From Comamonas thiooxydans (GTDB lineage: Bacteria; Pseudomonadota; Gammaproteobacteria; Burkholderiales; Burkholderiaceae_C), in the NCBI RefSeq assembly GCF_002157685.2, contig NZ_AP026738.1:4464001-4528000 (forward strand): 64,000 nt of DNA. The letters run 5' to 3'. The notes under the pieces were generated by a model that had not been told where the DNA came from, made no database searches, and saw only the letters and a program-made list of their open reading frames with translations. Shown piece by piece: positions 1 to 7,870 of this stretch. Numbering within the stretch: the stretch's first letter is position 1; each line of letters opens with the position of its first letter. Both the position numbers and the translations under genes were made by a program.

Positions 1-302
1 TCAGCATTGGGCTGGTCGTGAATAACAAAGTGCAGAGGGTGATGGCTGGCCAGGCGCTTCCCCGAGGACGTTCTCTCATGGATCGAGAGAGGGAGCGTTG
101 CGATGGTCTCCGAAATGAGACGAACGCAGCTCCAGACCGCATCCACCTGCATGACCCCTTTCGGGGTTACGTCCACGCCCGCTTCGCTGGCCATCTCGCG
201 ATCTATGTAGAGGTCCTTGTCCCGAAGACTGAAGGACCGCACCCAACCGTCGATGGCCGCGCGCACGCGACCCGCAAGGCTCGGTTTCTTCTGTGTGTTC
301 AT
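1..302 (-). CDS. Phage portal protein, N-terminal part (runs off the window)
   Basis: The first 100 codons of an HK97-family portal protein, which forms the dodecameric DNA entry channel of the head. The ATG (302-300) overlaps the terL stop codon as ATGA, so the two genes are translationally coupled. After a basic N-terminus the frame reads [20 protein letters not shown] (residues about 54-73), the conserved portal signature of this family, followed by a region ending [14 protein letters not shown]. Recognition is by family pattern. The rest of the gene lies left of the window. Confidence 0.88.
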   Translation of the reverse strand, partial: MNTQKKPSLAGRVRAAIDGWVRSFSLRDKDLYIDREMASEAGVDVTPKGVMQVDAVWSCVRLISETIATLPLSIHERTSSGKRLASHHPLHFVIHDQPNA

Positions 303-2023
303 GCCTTGCCCGTCCGTATTGGGTTACTCAGCCAGTCGTCCATGTCGCCCTCGCCGTCTGGCGGCACCAGCACGCGGCCAACAGCCATGATCAGAGATAC
401 CGCGCCGTCGATCTTGTTGTCATTGCCCTGCTTGATCGGCCTCACTACATCGTCATTGCCCGGCAGGGTTTTGCCGATCACGTTCGCAATGCACCAGGTC
501 ATGATCGGGTTGCCGTCATGATGGAAGCGCCCCGAGGCGATAGCCGCCTCGATCTCCTTCATCGGGTCGCTCATGTTGGTGTAGTTCTGGGTGATCGTGA
601 TCGGCGTCAAGCCCTCGTCGTCCAGTTGGTGCGCCAGGTTTGTGGCGCCATGCGGGTCGATCGGCGACGACTGCACGGGGTTCAAATGGTTGGCCTCCTT
701 GGCCTCTTCCAGGATCTCCCGGTAATCGATCTCCGCCCCATCGGTCTGCACTAGCAGGCCAGCGTTTACCCACTTCTGGTACCGCTCGGCCATGCGTCGG
801 TTGTCGTGATTGGCCACAGTGTCCTCAGGCACCCAAAATCGAGGCGCCACACTGTAGTAGTGCCGCTTCCCGTCGATGTCCCGCCAGAACAGGCGCGCCA
901 TGCTATTCATGTCCAACTTGCGTGCCAGGTCGAATGCCAGCACGCACGGTTGACCCTCGAACTGCTCCAGCGTCAGGGTGACGTCCTTCAGCGCCTCCCA
1001 CTGGGCGACGTTGAAAAAGCCGGCCTTGGCCGTCACCCACACGCCCAGGTGCTTGGTCTTGAACGTGTTGGTGAAGCGCGCCTGCTGAACAGCGCGGCGC
1101 TGCTGGCTTTCCAGATACTCCTGATAGACCGACACACCGATGTTCGGATTGGCCTTGGCCAGGACGGCCGGGTCTTTCCAATCGTCACCCTCGTCAATGG
1201 TCCACACCCAGCCGAACAGCTCCTCATTCGGGACAGTGCCCTCGAGCATTTCCAGAACTTCGCGGCGCTTGTCGTAGCACGGCCCTTCGATATTGAAGCC
1301 TGCCGTGGTGATCATGAACATCAGCGGCTGCTTACGGGCACCCATGCCGGTCAGCATGGTGGTATAGAGCGCGTCCGAGTCATGCTCGTGATACTCGTCA
1401 ACAATGGAGCAAGACGGGCTGGCACCATCGCCTGGGTTGCCGATCAACGGCTCGAATCGGCTTCCATCGGCTGGCCTGTTCAGATTCGAGGCGTTGACCT
1501 CGATGCCCGCAGCCTCGATCAACATCGGTGAACGCTTGACCATCAACCGAGCGGGACGGAACACCTCCCACGCCTGCTTCTCCGTTGTGGCTCCCGAGTA
1601 GACCTCCGCGCCGAATTCGTCGTCCAGGCAGAACATCGCCAGGCCAACGCCGGCGGCGATCACCGACTTCCCATTCTTTCGATTTACTTCCCAGTAGCTC
1701 TCGCGAAAGCGGCGCATCTTGTCGCGCTTACGCTTCCAGCCAAAGGTGCAGGCCAGGCCGAACTTCTGCCAGGGCTCCAGCGTCACCAGCTGACGCTTGA
1801 ATGCCCACTCACCTTTCGTGTGCGGCAGCAACTCGATCAAGGCGATCTTTCGCTGAGCCTCCTTTGGGTCGAAGAAGTACGGACAGTCATCGTCCTTGGC
1901 GCGATCGAGATCGTCCAGATGCCGTTGGCAGGCGAGGATCACATACCGGCACGCAGGAATCTTTCCCTTAACCACGTCCTTGGCGAACTTCAGCGCGGCA
2001 TCAACAGCGGGATACTTAGCCAT
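299..2023 (-). CDS. Phage terminase large subunit (HK97-type TerL)
   Basis: The ATP-driven DNA-packaging motor and nuclease that cuts and pumps the phage genome into proheads. At 574 residues it is full length. The ATPase half has a Walker A-like VNRKNGKS (residues 113-120) and a Walker [11 protein letters not shown]. The nuclease half has acidic residues in [10 protein letters not shown] and in [15 protein letters not shown]. It overlaps terS by 8 nt upstream and the portal gene by 4 nt downstream, so terS-terL-portal is one coupled transcript. Start ATG at 2023. Confidence 0.96.
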   Translation of the reverse strand: MAKYPAVDAALKFAKDVVKGKIPACRYVILACQRHLDDLDRAKDDDCPYFFDPKEAQRKIALIELLPHTKGEWAFKRQLVTLEPWQKFGLACTFGWKRKRDKMRRFRESYWEVNRKNGKSVIAAGVGLAMFCLDDEFGAEVYSGATTEKQAWEVFRPARLMVKRSPMLIEAAGIEVNASNLNRPADGSRFEPLIGNPGDGASPSCSIVDEYHEHDSDALYTTMLTGMGARKQPLMFMITTAGFNIEGPCYDKRREVLEMLEGTVPNEELFGWVWTIDEGDDWKDPAVLAKANPNIGVSVYQEYLESQQRRAVQQARFTNTFKTKHLGVWVTAKAGFFNVAQWEALKDVTLTLEQFEGQPCVLAFDLARKLDMNSMARLFWRDIDGKRHYYSVAPRFWVPEDTVANHDNRRMAERYQKWVNAGLLVQTDGAEIDYREILEEAKEANHLNPVQSSPIDPHGATNLAHQLDDEGLTPITITQNYTNMSDPMKEIEAAIASGRFHHDGNPIMTWCIANVIGKTLPGNDDVVRPIKQGNDNKIDGAVSLIMAVGRVLVPPDGEGDMDDWLSNPIRTGKA

Positions 2024-2495
2024 TCATCAACACGGCAAACGGATTGCCGCCCCCTTCTGGCTTCTTGCCCATGATTCGCTGCCGGCTCGATGGATCCAGC
2101 CCCAGCATCCCGCCGTAGGTGGCCATCATCGCGGTAGCCTCCTTGAGTGCCGTGAGCGCCGGATTCTTGACGACGCCGCCTGTGGCGCCTGCAACGGTTA
2201 CGCCGTTTTCCTTCACATCAACCTGAGCCATGCGGAACTGGTCATAGGCGTTGCAGTAAACCTCGAGGTTCTGCACGTCGGTCGCCTCGAGAACGCGCTC
2301 TCGGCACAACAACGGAGCCAACGTCTCCCACAGGACGCGGCCGTCATCGCCCATCCAGATCGGGCAATCGATATTGCGAACCAGACCAAAGTCCGGCTCT
2401 GACTTGTTTAGCGCCCGCTTTCCCGGGTTGCCGGCCAGCTCTTTCTTGGCCGTGGGTTTCGGGCGACGGCCAGAGCGCCCAGCAGCACCTGCCAT
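2016..2495 (-). CDS. Phage terminase small subunit, P27 family
   Basis: The DNA-recognition subunit that brings TerL to the packaging site. The 159-residue protein has the basic N-terminus and the [14 protein letters not shown] segment of the P27 family, then an alpha-helical body ([15 protein letters not shown]) and a C-terminal segment on [12 protein letters not shown]. The basic N-terminus probably contacts DNA. It overlaps terL by 8 nt. The 176-nt gap upstream, next to an HNH gene, is where cos lies in related phages. Confidence 0.92.
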   Translation of the reverse strand: MAGAAGRSGRRPKPTAKKELAGNPGKRALNKSEPDFGLVRNIDCPIWMGDDGRVLWETLAPLLCRERVLEATDVQNLEVYCNAYDQFRMAQVDVKENGVTVAGATGGVVKNPALTALKEATAMMATYGGMLGLDPSSRQRIMGKKPEGGGNPFAVLMNG

Positions 2496-2671
2496 CGGGC
2501 CTCCGGTTTAAATTTCATTTTTCGCGGGCGTAAAAATTTGACTGGGGGCGCGGCTGATTCCCGATAGGGGCCTGGACTTTCGCCCCACCCCTCCCCCGGG
2601 GCCTCGAAATGTCGTTTTTTTGACACATTCGGACATTATTGCTCAAAAATGAGGCAAATCCGCATCGGAGC
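2496..2671. other. terS-HNH intergenic region, candidate cos site
   Basis: No gene is visible in these 176 bp. The stretch includes a G/C-rich block (about 2540-2606, with CCCCACCCCTCCCCCGGGGC) beside a T-rich run near 2615. In HK97-like cos phages the cohesive-end site lies between the HNH endonuclease and terS genes, so this is the best candidate for cos by position only; the nick sites cannot be read from the sequence. Confidence 0.4.
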
Positions 2672-3040
2672 CTAGGGTTTTCCCTTTATCGACCGTTCCT
2701 CACGCTGCTTTTCACCGCTGTGGCACGAGAGGCAGAGGGACTGAAAAGGTCCTGCCCAGAACATCTCCGGGTCGCCGCGGTGCGGCGTGATGTGGTCGCA
2801 CACCACAGCCTCTTCCACCTTCCCGCTCCTCATGCAGTAGGCGCACAAGGGCTCCGCCGCGAGTTGCCGCTTACGCAGGGCCCGCCACTTCGTCGTGGTG
2901 TACCAGGCGCTGAACTGCCCGGCACTCCCGCGCTTGGCCTGCTGAGCCTGCTCCTGATGCTGGTCACAGTAGCCGTTGGCATTGCGGTGAATGGCGTTGC
3001 AGCCTCGGTGCCGGCACGGCCGGTTAGGACGCTGTGGCAT
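2672..3040 (-). CDS. Phage HNH endonuclease
   Basis: A small HNH nuclease of the kind that assists TerL at cos in HK97-type phages. The 122-residue protein has two CxxC pairs (LCAYCM and LCLSCH) that would hold zinc, and the HNH core CDHITPHRGD then FQSLCLSCHSGEK. The N-terminus has a further Cys/His cluster (CRHRGCN, YCDQHQ). The gene abuts the upstream gene end to end (stop at 3041, start at 3040) and precedes terS. Function is inferred from family and position. Confidence 0.93.
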   Translation of the reverse strand: MPQRPNRPCRHRGCNAIHRNANGYCDQHQEQAQQAKRGSAGQFSAWYTTTKWRALRKRQLAAEPLCAYCMRSGKVEEAVVCDHITPHRGDPEMFWAGPFQSLCLSCHSGEKQREERSIKGKP

Positions 3041-3355
3041 CTAGCGACCCTGGCGCTGCAACCCGTAGGTGCGATGCAGCGCGTCTGCAACTGGTCCGCC
3101 ATCACGGATGTCGGATTCGATCAACAGCGCGACTTCGGAGGCCTGTTGTTGGCCTCGCTCAGGCTGAAGCACCTCAACATCCAAGCCGCCGTCAAGCACC
3201 ACTGCCTTCACACCTTCAGGGAGGAGTACTTCCATCCTCTGCATAAGCGCGTCTACCGCGCGTTTCGGCATCACCTGCTGGCACTTGATAACCAATATGT
3301 CACCAGACTGCAGGTTAGCCACCTTCACACTATCAAATACAGAGCTAGCCAGCAT
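3041..3355 (-). CDS. Unknown phage protein of the late leader region
   Basis: A 104-residue protein of no recognised family. It has no membrane segment or signal peptide and is rich in Val, Leu, Asp and Gln, with a segment GDILVIKCQQVMPKRAVDAL and an acidic middle. It overlaps the upstream gene by 11 nt and is directly followed by the HNH gene, so it belongs to the transcript that leads into the packaging genes. A packaging-related or HNH-partner role would be a guess from position only. Confidence 0.75.
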   Translation of the reverse strand: MLASSVFDSVKVANLQSGDILVIKCQQVMPKRAVDALMQRMEVLLPEGVKAVVLDGGLDVEVLQPERGQQQASEVALLIESDIRDGGPVADALHRTYGLQRQGR

Positions 3356-3593
3356 GAAGTCTCCCGTAACAGTGAAACAGGCAGGGCATTAGCTCCAGCC
3401 CCTTGATGGCGTAGACAGAACGGAATCGAATGCGCCTGCCTGCTATGCGCCCCTGGGCATCAAGGCGGCTCGGGTTGTCGTGAACCTTGATCCAGCCGCC
3501 TGAGGTGCTGACCTCCAGCACGCGGGCAAAGCGCTCGCCGGTGTCCACATCAATGACCGTTGCACCCCTTGCGTTCTCTGCTGTGTAGAGCAC
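3345..3593 (-). CDS. Small unknown phage protein
   Basis: An 82-residue protein without a recognised family. The open frame reaches back to a GTG at 3695, but the GTG at 3593 is preceded by GAGGAG six bases away, so that start is preferred. The sequence reads as a small beta-rich fold (ATVIDVDTGERFARVLEVS, then GWIKVHDNPSRLDAQGR). The C-terminal 11 nt overlap the next gene. It lies just downstream of a hairpin that separates it from the Acb2/Tad1-like gene. Confidence 0.6.
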   Translation of the reverse strand: MLYTAENARGATVIDVDTGERFARVLEVSTSGGWIKVHDNPSRLDAQGRIAGRRIRFRSVYAIKGLELMPCLFHCYGRLHAG

Positions 3594-3678
3594 TTCGCTC
3601 TCCTCGGGATAGGTGCCGCCACCGAGTGATCCGCCCCTGAAGCAATGTGCGTGATCGTCGGGCGTGCTCGGTGGCAGC

Positions 3679-3707
3679 GAAAACAAGAAGGCCACCCATC
3701 GGTGGCC
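3679..3707 (-). terminator. Terminator-like hairpin after the Acb2/Tad1-like gene
   Basis: On the minus strand a perfect 7-bp stem GGCCACC-GATG-GGTGGCC (3707-3690) is followed by TTCTTGTTTT. It sits 30 nt after the stop codon at 3737, so the preceding gene may be terminated separately from the HNH-terminase genes. Confidence 0.5.
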
Positions 3708-3736
3708 AGGTCAGATTGCTGACGGGTTCAGGTCTT

Positions 3737-4138
3737 TCACTCAGCTCCGTCGCCTTGTGCAATCTGGTGCGTGCCTTCTACCCCAGCACGCATGCGACGG
3801 ATGGTTCGCTGCTGCAGCCAGTGCATGGCTTCTTCAATCTTGGTCAGTGCCAATGCATTCTCACGGCACGAGAAGGGGCCAGACTGAAAGCTGCGCAGGC
3901 GATCAACGACAACCGCAAGCAGTGCTTCTTGTGTCAGCCCATTCACGCCGACCTCATTAATGGGGCCGTTTTGGAACCGGATGACTGTCGCAGTCTCATC
4001 AGCACCCTTTGCGTGATAGCCACGCACCTGATAGACATGGTGCGCGCCGCCAACCCCGGGCTCATCAATTGCTTCAACGACCAGCTTGTCATTGACCGGA
4101 TTGACTACGTGATCAGTGATAGGGCGGGCTTGCGTCAT
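3737..4138 (-). CDS. Acb2/Tad1-like putative cyclic-nucleotide sponge (anti-CBASS/anti-Thoeris)
   Basis: A 133-residue soluble protein. The conserved C-terminal half has FQNGPINEVGVNG (55-67), a helix on EALLAVVVDRLRSFQ, then GPFSCRENALALTKIEEA (88-104) and RAGVEGTH (117-124). From memory this pattern belongs to the phage helical-hairpin family that includes Acb2 and Tad1, which sequester CBASS cyclic nucleotides or the Thoeris cADPR signal; this was not checked by search. ATG 4138 is preferred over the longer frame because GGAG lies 7 nt upstream. Terminator-like hairpins lie on both sides, so it is an isolated, moron-like unit in the late leader. An unrelated phage role remains possible. 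Confidence 0.68.
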   Translation of the reverse strand: MTQARPITDHVVNPVNDKLVVEAIDEPGVGGAHHVYQVRGYHAKGADETATVIRFQNGPINEVGVNGLTQEALLAVVVDRLRSFQSGPFSCRENALALTKIEEAMHWLQQRTIRRMRAGVEGTHQIAQGDGAE

Positions 4139-4149
4139 GAGAACTCCAA

Positions 4150-4182
4150 AATAAAAAAGCCGCCGAGGATAACCAGGGCGGC
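4150..4182 (-). terminator. Late-leader terminator 2 (tR'-like)
   Basis: On the minus strand, GCCGCC, a 12-nt loop and GGCGGC are followed by six T. It ends 12 nt before the ATG of the Acb2/Tad1-like gene, so transcripts must read through it to express that gene and the late operon. Confidence 0.7.
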
Positions 4183-4211
4183 AGATGCCGGCTTTCGGCC
4201 AGCAAGGAGAC

Positions 4212-4246
4212 AAACAAAAAAGCCCACAAGCATCTGCTGCGGGCTG
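4212..4246 (-). terminator. Late-leader terminator 1 (tR'-like)
   Basis: On the minus strand, AGCCCGCA and TGTGGGCT form an 8-bp stem (one G-U pair) with a 9-nt loop, followed by TTTTTTGTTTG. It is the first of two tandem terminators between the PR'-like promoter and the late genes. Confidence 0.75.
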
Positions 4247-4351
4247 TAGGCGCGTCTACCCCTCTCTAGCTACCTGCACCGCTACGGGCTGCATGCAGGG
4301 CATTGGACGGTGACGACTGGTGGCAAGATTTTTCTTGCGACCGACAGCGCA

Positions 4352-4379
4352 ATTCTAAAGGCAGGCGACCCAGTGTCAA
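4352..4379 (-). promoter_or_regulatory. PR'-like late promoter
   Basis: On the minus strand TTGACA (4379-4374), a 16-nt spacer and TAGAAT (4357-4352) form a near-consensus sigma-70 promoter. The -35 box overlaps the stop codon of the Q-like gene. Transcription would begin near 4345, pass two tandem terminators and enter the late genes, the layout of lambda PR', 6S leader and tR'. Confidence 0.68.
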
Positions 4380-5035
4380 GCCCTGCCATGCAACCGGGAG
4401 CGTATGCCCTGCCGAGCGCGCCCGACACAGTCTTCCATATAGGCGAGGAGCTTTCGCCCATGCTCACCGCCTGGAACCTTGCCATGGCCCGCGCCCCCGC
4501 AAGACCTACAGGCGACAGACGACAACTCCCCAGCTCGAGGCGACAGTTGGAACTTGCGGCCGCTGCATGCGGCGCATACCGGTTTGAGCCAATGCAAGAG
4601 CACAGCACAGCAAACGGACTCCGTCTCTGGGCATTGATCCAGCGCTGCAGTCAGCTGCAGGTGCAAGCGCACCTCAGGGAGCATCTTGAGCATGCGCATG
4701 GTTTCCTTGAGCTCAGCAACAAACCCGTCTTCAAGGCGCTTGCGTGCAGCATCAGAGTGTTCCTTCTCCACCTGCTTCGATTGCTTCGCCGTGGCGATAT
4801 CCCGAGCCAGCTGCGCAATCTGTTTGCGGGTCGCCTGACGAGGGATCTGGCAGCCGCGGCGTGCAGCTGCATCCCACTCGCTGTGCAGGCGCATCAATGC
4901 AGCGCCGAAGCGCGACTTGCTCCAGCCGGCGGCAATCAAGTAGTCGGCATCGCCTTGCACGCCTGCCTCAACTCGCAGGCTGCTCGATTGGGTCGCGCTG
5001 GCGTAGCGTTCCTGAGTCGTTGGTGTATCAGTCAT
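4376..5035 (-). CDS. Putative late antiterminator, Q-like
   Basis: A 219-residue protein with a basic helical middle (RKQIAQLARDIATAKQSKQVEKE) and a C-terminal zinc-finger-like element: VCAAC, about 22 residues, then CRSCGGAGHG. Phage Q antiterminators of several types carry such a CxxC pair. The strongest support is position: it is the last early gene and is followed at once by a strong promoter and two tandem terminators, exactly the sites Q acts on. ATG 5035 is chosen over the longer frame because GAGGA precedes it by 6 nt. Sequence similarity alone would not prove Q, so the role is inferred. Confidence 0.6.
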   Translation of the reverse strand: MTDTPTTQERYASATQSSSLRVEAGVQGDADYLIAAGWSKSRFGAALMRLHSEWDAAARRGCQIPRQATRKQIAQLARDIATAKQSKQVEKEHSDAARKRLEDGFVAELKETMRMLKMLPEVRLHLQLTAALDQCPETESVCCAVLLHWLKPVCAACSGRKFQLSPRAGELSSVACRSCGGAGHGKVPGGEHGRKLLAYMEDCVGRARQGIRSRLHGRA

Positions 5036-5049
5036 CCTGTCCTCTTTCT

Positions 5050-5310
5050 TCAATTGCCCATCAAGCGCCGCACGGTCACGTTCAGCGCGTCCAGTTCGCT
5101 CATCTTTTTGATTGCCCACATGCGGCGCTGGCCGTGCAGCCCCATCAGCGGGCCGCGATGGCAGCTCTCGCACAAGGCCACGACGGTGTATTGCTGGCGC
5201 TGCTCGATGTGGTGCGCCTCGCTGGGCCCGGCCTGGTCGCAGACGCTGCAGGGCAGCTCCTTGACCGCTGCCAGGTGGGCGCGCTCTTTGTCGCTCAGTC
5301 GATTCAGCAT
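5050..5310 (-). CDS. Small HNH/Ref-like recombination nuclease
   Basis: An 86-residue protein with LPCSVCDQAGPSEAHHIEQR (about 20-39) and ALCESCHRGPLMGLHG, a compact His-Cys zinc nuclease core like those of Ref-type RecA-dependent nucleases and nin-region HNH proteins. The start at 5310 has AGGAGG 8 nt upstream, inside the end of the previous gene, with which it overlaps by 7 nt. The position between replication genes and Q matches the lambda nin region. The nuclease call is by motif; the cleavage target is unknown. Confidence 0.7.
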   Translation of the reverse strand: MLNRLSDKERAHLAAVKELPCSVCDQAGPSEAHHIEQRQQYTVVALCESCHRGPLMGLHGQRRMWAIKKMSELDALNVTVRRLMGN

Positions 5311-5678
5311 CCGGCGCCCTCCTGCTCCAGTGCGCTCAGCGCCAGCTCCAGGGCGGCCAGTGCATTCCATGCTTCATGTGCCAGATGCGGAAGCCCACTT
5401 TCTGAATCAGAAGCCTCGATCGCACCCTGCAGACGATGGCGGTCCTTGGCTGCAACGTAGCGGCGCCGCCCATCCGGCACACTGCGCCAGCCTTCCTCGG
5501 TGTACTTGCGCGCACCATATGCAGCGACCTCGGCAACGGCCAGCAAGGCGCGTGGAAAGCCGTTCAGAACCAGATCAGGCCTAGCTTTGCCCGCATCCAG
5601 CTTGGCGCCGGGCTCATGAGGATTGCAGCCGTTCGGGTCGCGCTGCTCTATCGTGCCCGTTGTCACATTCACCACCAT
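5304..5678 (-). CDS. dATP/dGTP diphosphohydrolase-domain protein (DUF5664-like)
   Basis: A 124-residue all-helical protein. The start GAKLDAGKARPDLVLNGFPR, then AYGARKYTEEGWRSVPDGRRRY and LPHLAHEAWNALAALELAL, are typical of phage proteins assigned to the dATP/dGTP diphosphohydrolase N-terminal (DUF5664) family, related to MazG-type pyrophosphatases. Such enzymes would adjust the dNTP pool during replication. The assignment is from memory of the family. It lies in the coupled early operon: 14 nt from the gene before, overlapping the gene after. Confidence 0.72.
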   Translation of the reverse strand: MVVNVTTGTIEQRDPNGCNPHEPGAKLDAGKARPDLVLNGFPRALLAVAEVAAYGARKYTEEGWRSVPDGRRRYVAAKDRHRLQGAIEASDSESGLPHLAHEAWNALAALELALSALEQEGAGC

Positions 5679-5692
5679 GCGCGCCCCCTGTC

Positions 5693-5926
5693 CTATACCG
5701 CCACCAGACTGCCGTAGTCGTCGACCACGCAGACCATGCTGCCGCCCACCTGCACCCGGTTGCAGCAGCGGTTCTCCATCCAGTGCTCGATCAGATAGCG
5801 GCCATCGCTCAGGCGCTCATAGGTCGGCCACACCAGCCGCGTGATGCGCGAAGCGCTGGGCGGCTTGCGCTGGCCAGCCAGGGGCACGACCTTGCCAAAG
5901 AATGCGGGGTTCAGTGCCTGGGTCAT
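5693..5926 (-). CDS. Small unknown early phage protein
   Basis: A 77-residue protein of no recognised family, with a basic N-terminal half (GQRKPPSASRITRLVWP) and a beta-rich C-terminal half (MVCVVDDYGSLVAV). The start overlaps the preceding stop by 4 nt (ATGA), so it is translated with the DUF1064 gene in the early operon. Nothing indicates membrane location or enzymatic activity. Confidence 0.7.
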   Translation of the reverse strand: MTQALNPAFFGKVVPLAGQRKPPSASRITRLVWPTYERLSDGRYLIEHWMENRCCNRVQVGGSMVCVVDDYGSLVAV

Positions 5927-6315
5927 TTGATCACCCGCACTTCCCGCCCCAGCAGAGCCTTCATCAGGTGGCGCTTGATCTTGAATTCAGGGGTCTCTAC
6001 GCCCTTCACATCCTCGATCACCTCGGCGCCCTGCTCCAGGTACACGAAGTCGGCGATGTAGCGAATCGCAGGACGGGCGCGCGCAGCGCCAGCAAACTTG
6101 ACTGATGGAACCATCTCGAACACCACCTGCCGGCGCAGATCGCTGATGTGGCCGCCGCGCTGCAGCATCTGCAGGTGTGACCAGCGGTGGAGCTCGGCCA
6201 AGCTGTCGAACTTGCCGCCACCCGCTGCAGTGATCTTCCTGTTGCCGTACTTGGAGCCCGGGGTCCTGGGAACCAGTTTCAGCGTGTGTCCCGTCAACTT
6301 CATTTTCTTGTTCAC
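5923..6315 (-). CDS. DUF1064 family endonuclease-like protein
   Basis: A 130-residue protein of the phage DUF1064 family, which has a restriction-endonuclease-like fold and lies in replication/recombination modules. Visible signature: KYGNRKI, KFDSLAELHRW, GHISDLRRQVVFEM, IRYIADFVYLEQG and EVIEDVKGVETPEFKIKRHL, where the D, E and K residues form a PD-(D/E)xK-like set. The frame extends to a GTG at 6345, but the GTG at 6315 overlaps the upstream stop as GTGA and has GGGAGGG 8 nt before it, so it is preferred. A junction-resolving role is suggested by context only. Confidence 0.82.
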   Translation of the reverse strand: MNKKMKLTGHTLKLVPRTPGSKYGNRKITAAGGGKFDSLAELHRWSHLQMLQRGGHISDLRRQVVFEMVPSVKFAGAARARPAIRYIADFVYLEQGAEVIEDVKGVETPEFKIKRHLMKALLGREVRVIK

Positions 6316-7091
6316 TCTGTCGCCCTCCCGCGAAAGCTTTCCCACTGGAACGGCATAACGTCGCCGCCATCCTCACGCAGGCGATCCATCACACGCTCCC
6401 CCAGGAACGCGGCAACATCGTCTATGGAAAGGTTTGACAAGAACAGTGACGGCTTACGCTTCTCGTAGCGCTCGTTGAGCACGTCAAACAGCAGGTTCTT
6501 TTCAAAATCGCTGCCAAACTGCACTCCAACCTCATCCAAGATCAAGAGGTCTGGGAACACCATCGCAGCAATGGCTTCGCCTTCGGTCTCTCCACTGCGC
6601 TTGGCCCAGGTGTCCTTGATGCGACGGACAGCGCGGGCGACCGTGCTAAACAGCACTGAAGCACCATGCGTGTGCATGACCTGCATGCCGATACCGACGG
6701 CTAAGTGCGTCTTACCTGTGCCGACGTTGCCAACGAAGATCGCGCCACGGCCCTTGCTCTGCACCGCGGAGAAGTTGTCTGCGTAGTCCTTGGCGAAGCG
6801 CAACGCTGCCTGCTGCTCCGGGGTCTCCGCTATGTAGTTGCGCAAGCGGCAGCTCTGGAAGCGCTCAGGGATGGCGGCCGAACCAAGGCGCTTCTCCCAC
6901 GCTTCGCGGGCACGACGCTTTTGCTCGTCCTGGGCCTGAGCATCTTCTTTAGCCTTCGCTTCATCAGCGCACAGGTTGCACTTGGTCCAGATGTCGCCCA
7001 GATGGCAACGGCTCAGAAACAAGCCATGCGTCGGGCAGGTGCTCTCGCGCGTCAAGGGCGGGCGGTGTATGCGGGATGCAAGCAAGTCCAT
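6312..7091 (-). CDS. DnaC-like helicase loader, AAA+ ATPase
   Basis: Loads the host DnaB-type helicase onto the phage origin. The 259-residue protein has an N-terminal Cys/His zinc-like cluster (CPTHG, then CNLC), a charged helical linker, and an AAA+ core with Walker A VGNVGTGKTH (about 120-129) and Walker B LLILDEVGVQF. The C-terminus ends in an arginine-rich segment (RVMDRLREDGG). It directly follows the replication initiator (shared base at 7091), which is the O-P arrangement of lambdoid phages. P-type loaders are a different family, so DnaC-like is the right comparison. Confidence 0.9.
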   Translation of the reverse strand: MDLLASRIHRPPLTRESTCPTHGLFLSRCHLGDIWTKCNLCADEAKAKEDAQAQDEQKRRAREAWEKRLGSAAIPERFQSCRLRNYIAETPEQQAALRFAKDYADNFSAVQSKGRGAIFVGNVGTGKTHLAVGIGMQVMHTHGASVLFSTVARAVRRIKDTWAKRSGETEGEAIAAMVFPDLLILDEVGVQFGSDFEKNLLFDVLNERYEKRKPSLFLSNLSIDDVAAFLGERVMDRLREDGGDVMPFQWESFRGRATE

Positions 7092-7870
7092 CAGATCTTC
7101 CTCGCTTGGCCGTAGTTCACGCCGCCGAAGTTGTCACGCACCGGGGTTTTGGAGGTCTTGGGGCGACCAGTCAAATCAGCTGGCTTGAGCCAATCGGCCT
7201 GCAGACCCTGACTGCCGCGCAGACACCAAATCTGCAGAAAGTTCTCCAGATCCAGCGATGCCTTCTCAGCCTCGGCAATAGCCAGCGTCAGGACGGTCAT
7301 GCTCACCGGCGCATTTTTGGCTTTACGCAGTGCCAGCCAATCAGACCATGTCTGCTCGGTGACGCCATCAGGTCGGGGTAGTGCTGGCGCAGCCATGCGC
7401 GGCGCCCTTTCTTTCTTTAAAGGTTCTTTTACAGGTTCAGTTACTGGTTTATGTGAACCTGCTTCACCACCCTGGTGAACGTCGTTCACTACGTTTGGAA
7501 CGTGGTTCACTACCCCTGGTGAACGTGCTTCACTACCCTGGTGAACGTGCTTCACTACCAAAAATGGATCATTCGGCAGTGCTGGCGCCTTCTCGGGAAC
7601 ACCAAAACTGAGGTTCAAGACATAGTGATTCGACAGCTTCAGAGCACCCTTTGCGCGGTTCATCGCACGGATGTAGCCGGACTCCTCCAGCTTCTTGACC
7701 TGATCCATGACAGATCGACGAGTGAGCCCGCAGTCTTCAGCCAGGCGCTCATGACTGGGGTCGCATCGTCCCGTATCGCTGTTGTGACGCTCTGCCAGCA
7801 TGATGAGCACCAACTTTTGGGTGCTGGGCAGCTGCTGACGGACGGCCCATGCAAGTGCAGACCAGCTCAT
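7091..7870 (-). CDS. Phage replication initiator, O-like, with internal origin
   Basis: Binds the phage origin to start replication. Residues 1-90 form a winged helix (SWSALAWAVRQQLPSTQKLVLIM, then DPSHERLAEDCGLTRRSVMDQVKKLEESGYI), as in many phage initiators with an N-terminal helix-turn-helix. A low-complexity linker follows, encoded by the iteron array, then a C-terminal domain (TEQTWSDWLALRKAKNAP) that would meet the helicase loader. ATG 7870 overlaps the upstream stop by 4 nt (ATGA) and has GAGGTGG before it, so the longer frame is rejected. 259 residues. Confidence 0.88.
   Translation of the reverse strand: MSWSALAWAVRQQLPSTQKLVLIMLAERHNSDTGRCDPSHERLAEDCGLTRRSVMDQVKKLEESGYIRAMNRAKGALKLSNHYVLNLSFGVPEKAPALPNDPFLVVKHVHQGSEARSPGVVNHVPNVVNDVHQGGEAGSHKPVTEPVKEPLKKERAPRMAAPALPRPDGVTEQTWSDWLALRKAKNAPVSMTVLTLAIAEAEKASLDLENFLQIWCLRGSQGLQADWLKPADLTGRPKTSKTPVRDNFGGVNYGQARKI
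7452..7559. repeat. Five 22-bp iterons, candidate phage replication origin
   Basis: Five near-identical units start at 7452, 7474, 7496, 7518 and 7540, an exact 22-bp spacing. The last two are GGTGAACGTGCTTCACTACC and the others differ by a few bases. Each contains the dyad GTGAA-5 nt-TTCAC. The array lies inside the initiator gene and is flanked on the gene-downstream side (7408-7451) by an A/T- and pyrimidine-rich stretch, the same layout as lambda ori inside O. Each unit is about two helical turns, so initiator molecules would stack on one face. Confidence 0.85.
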
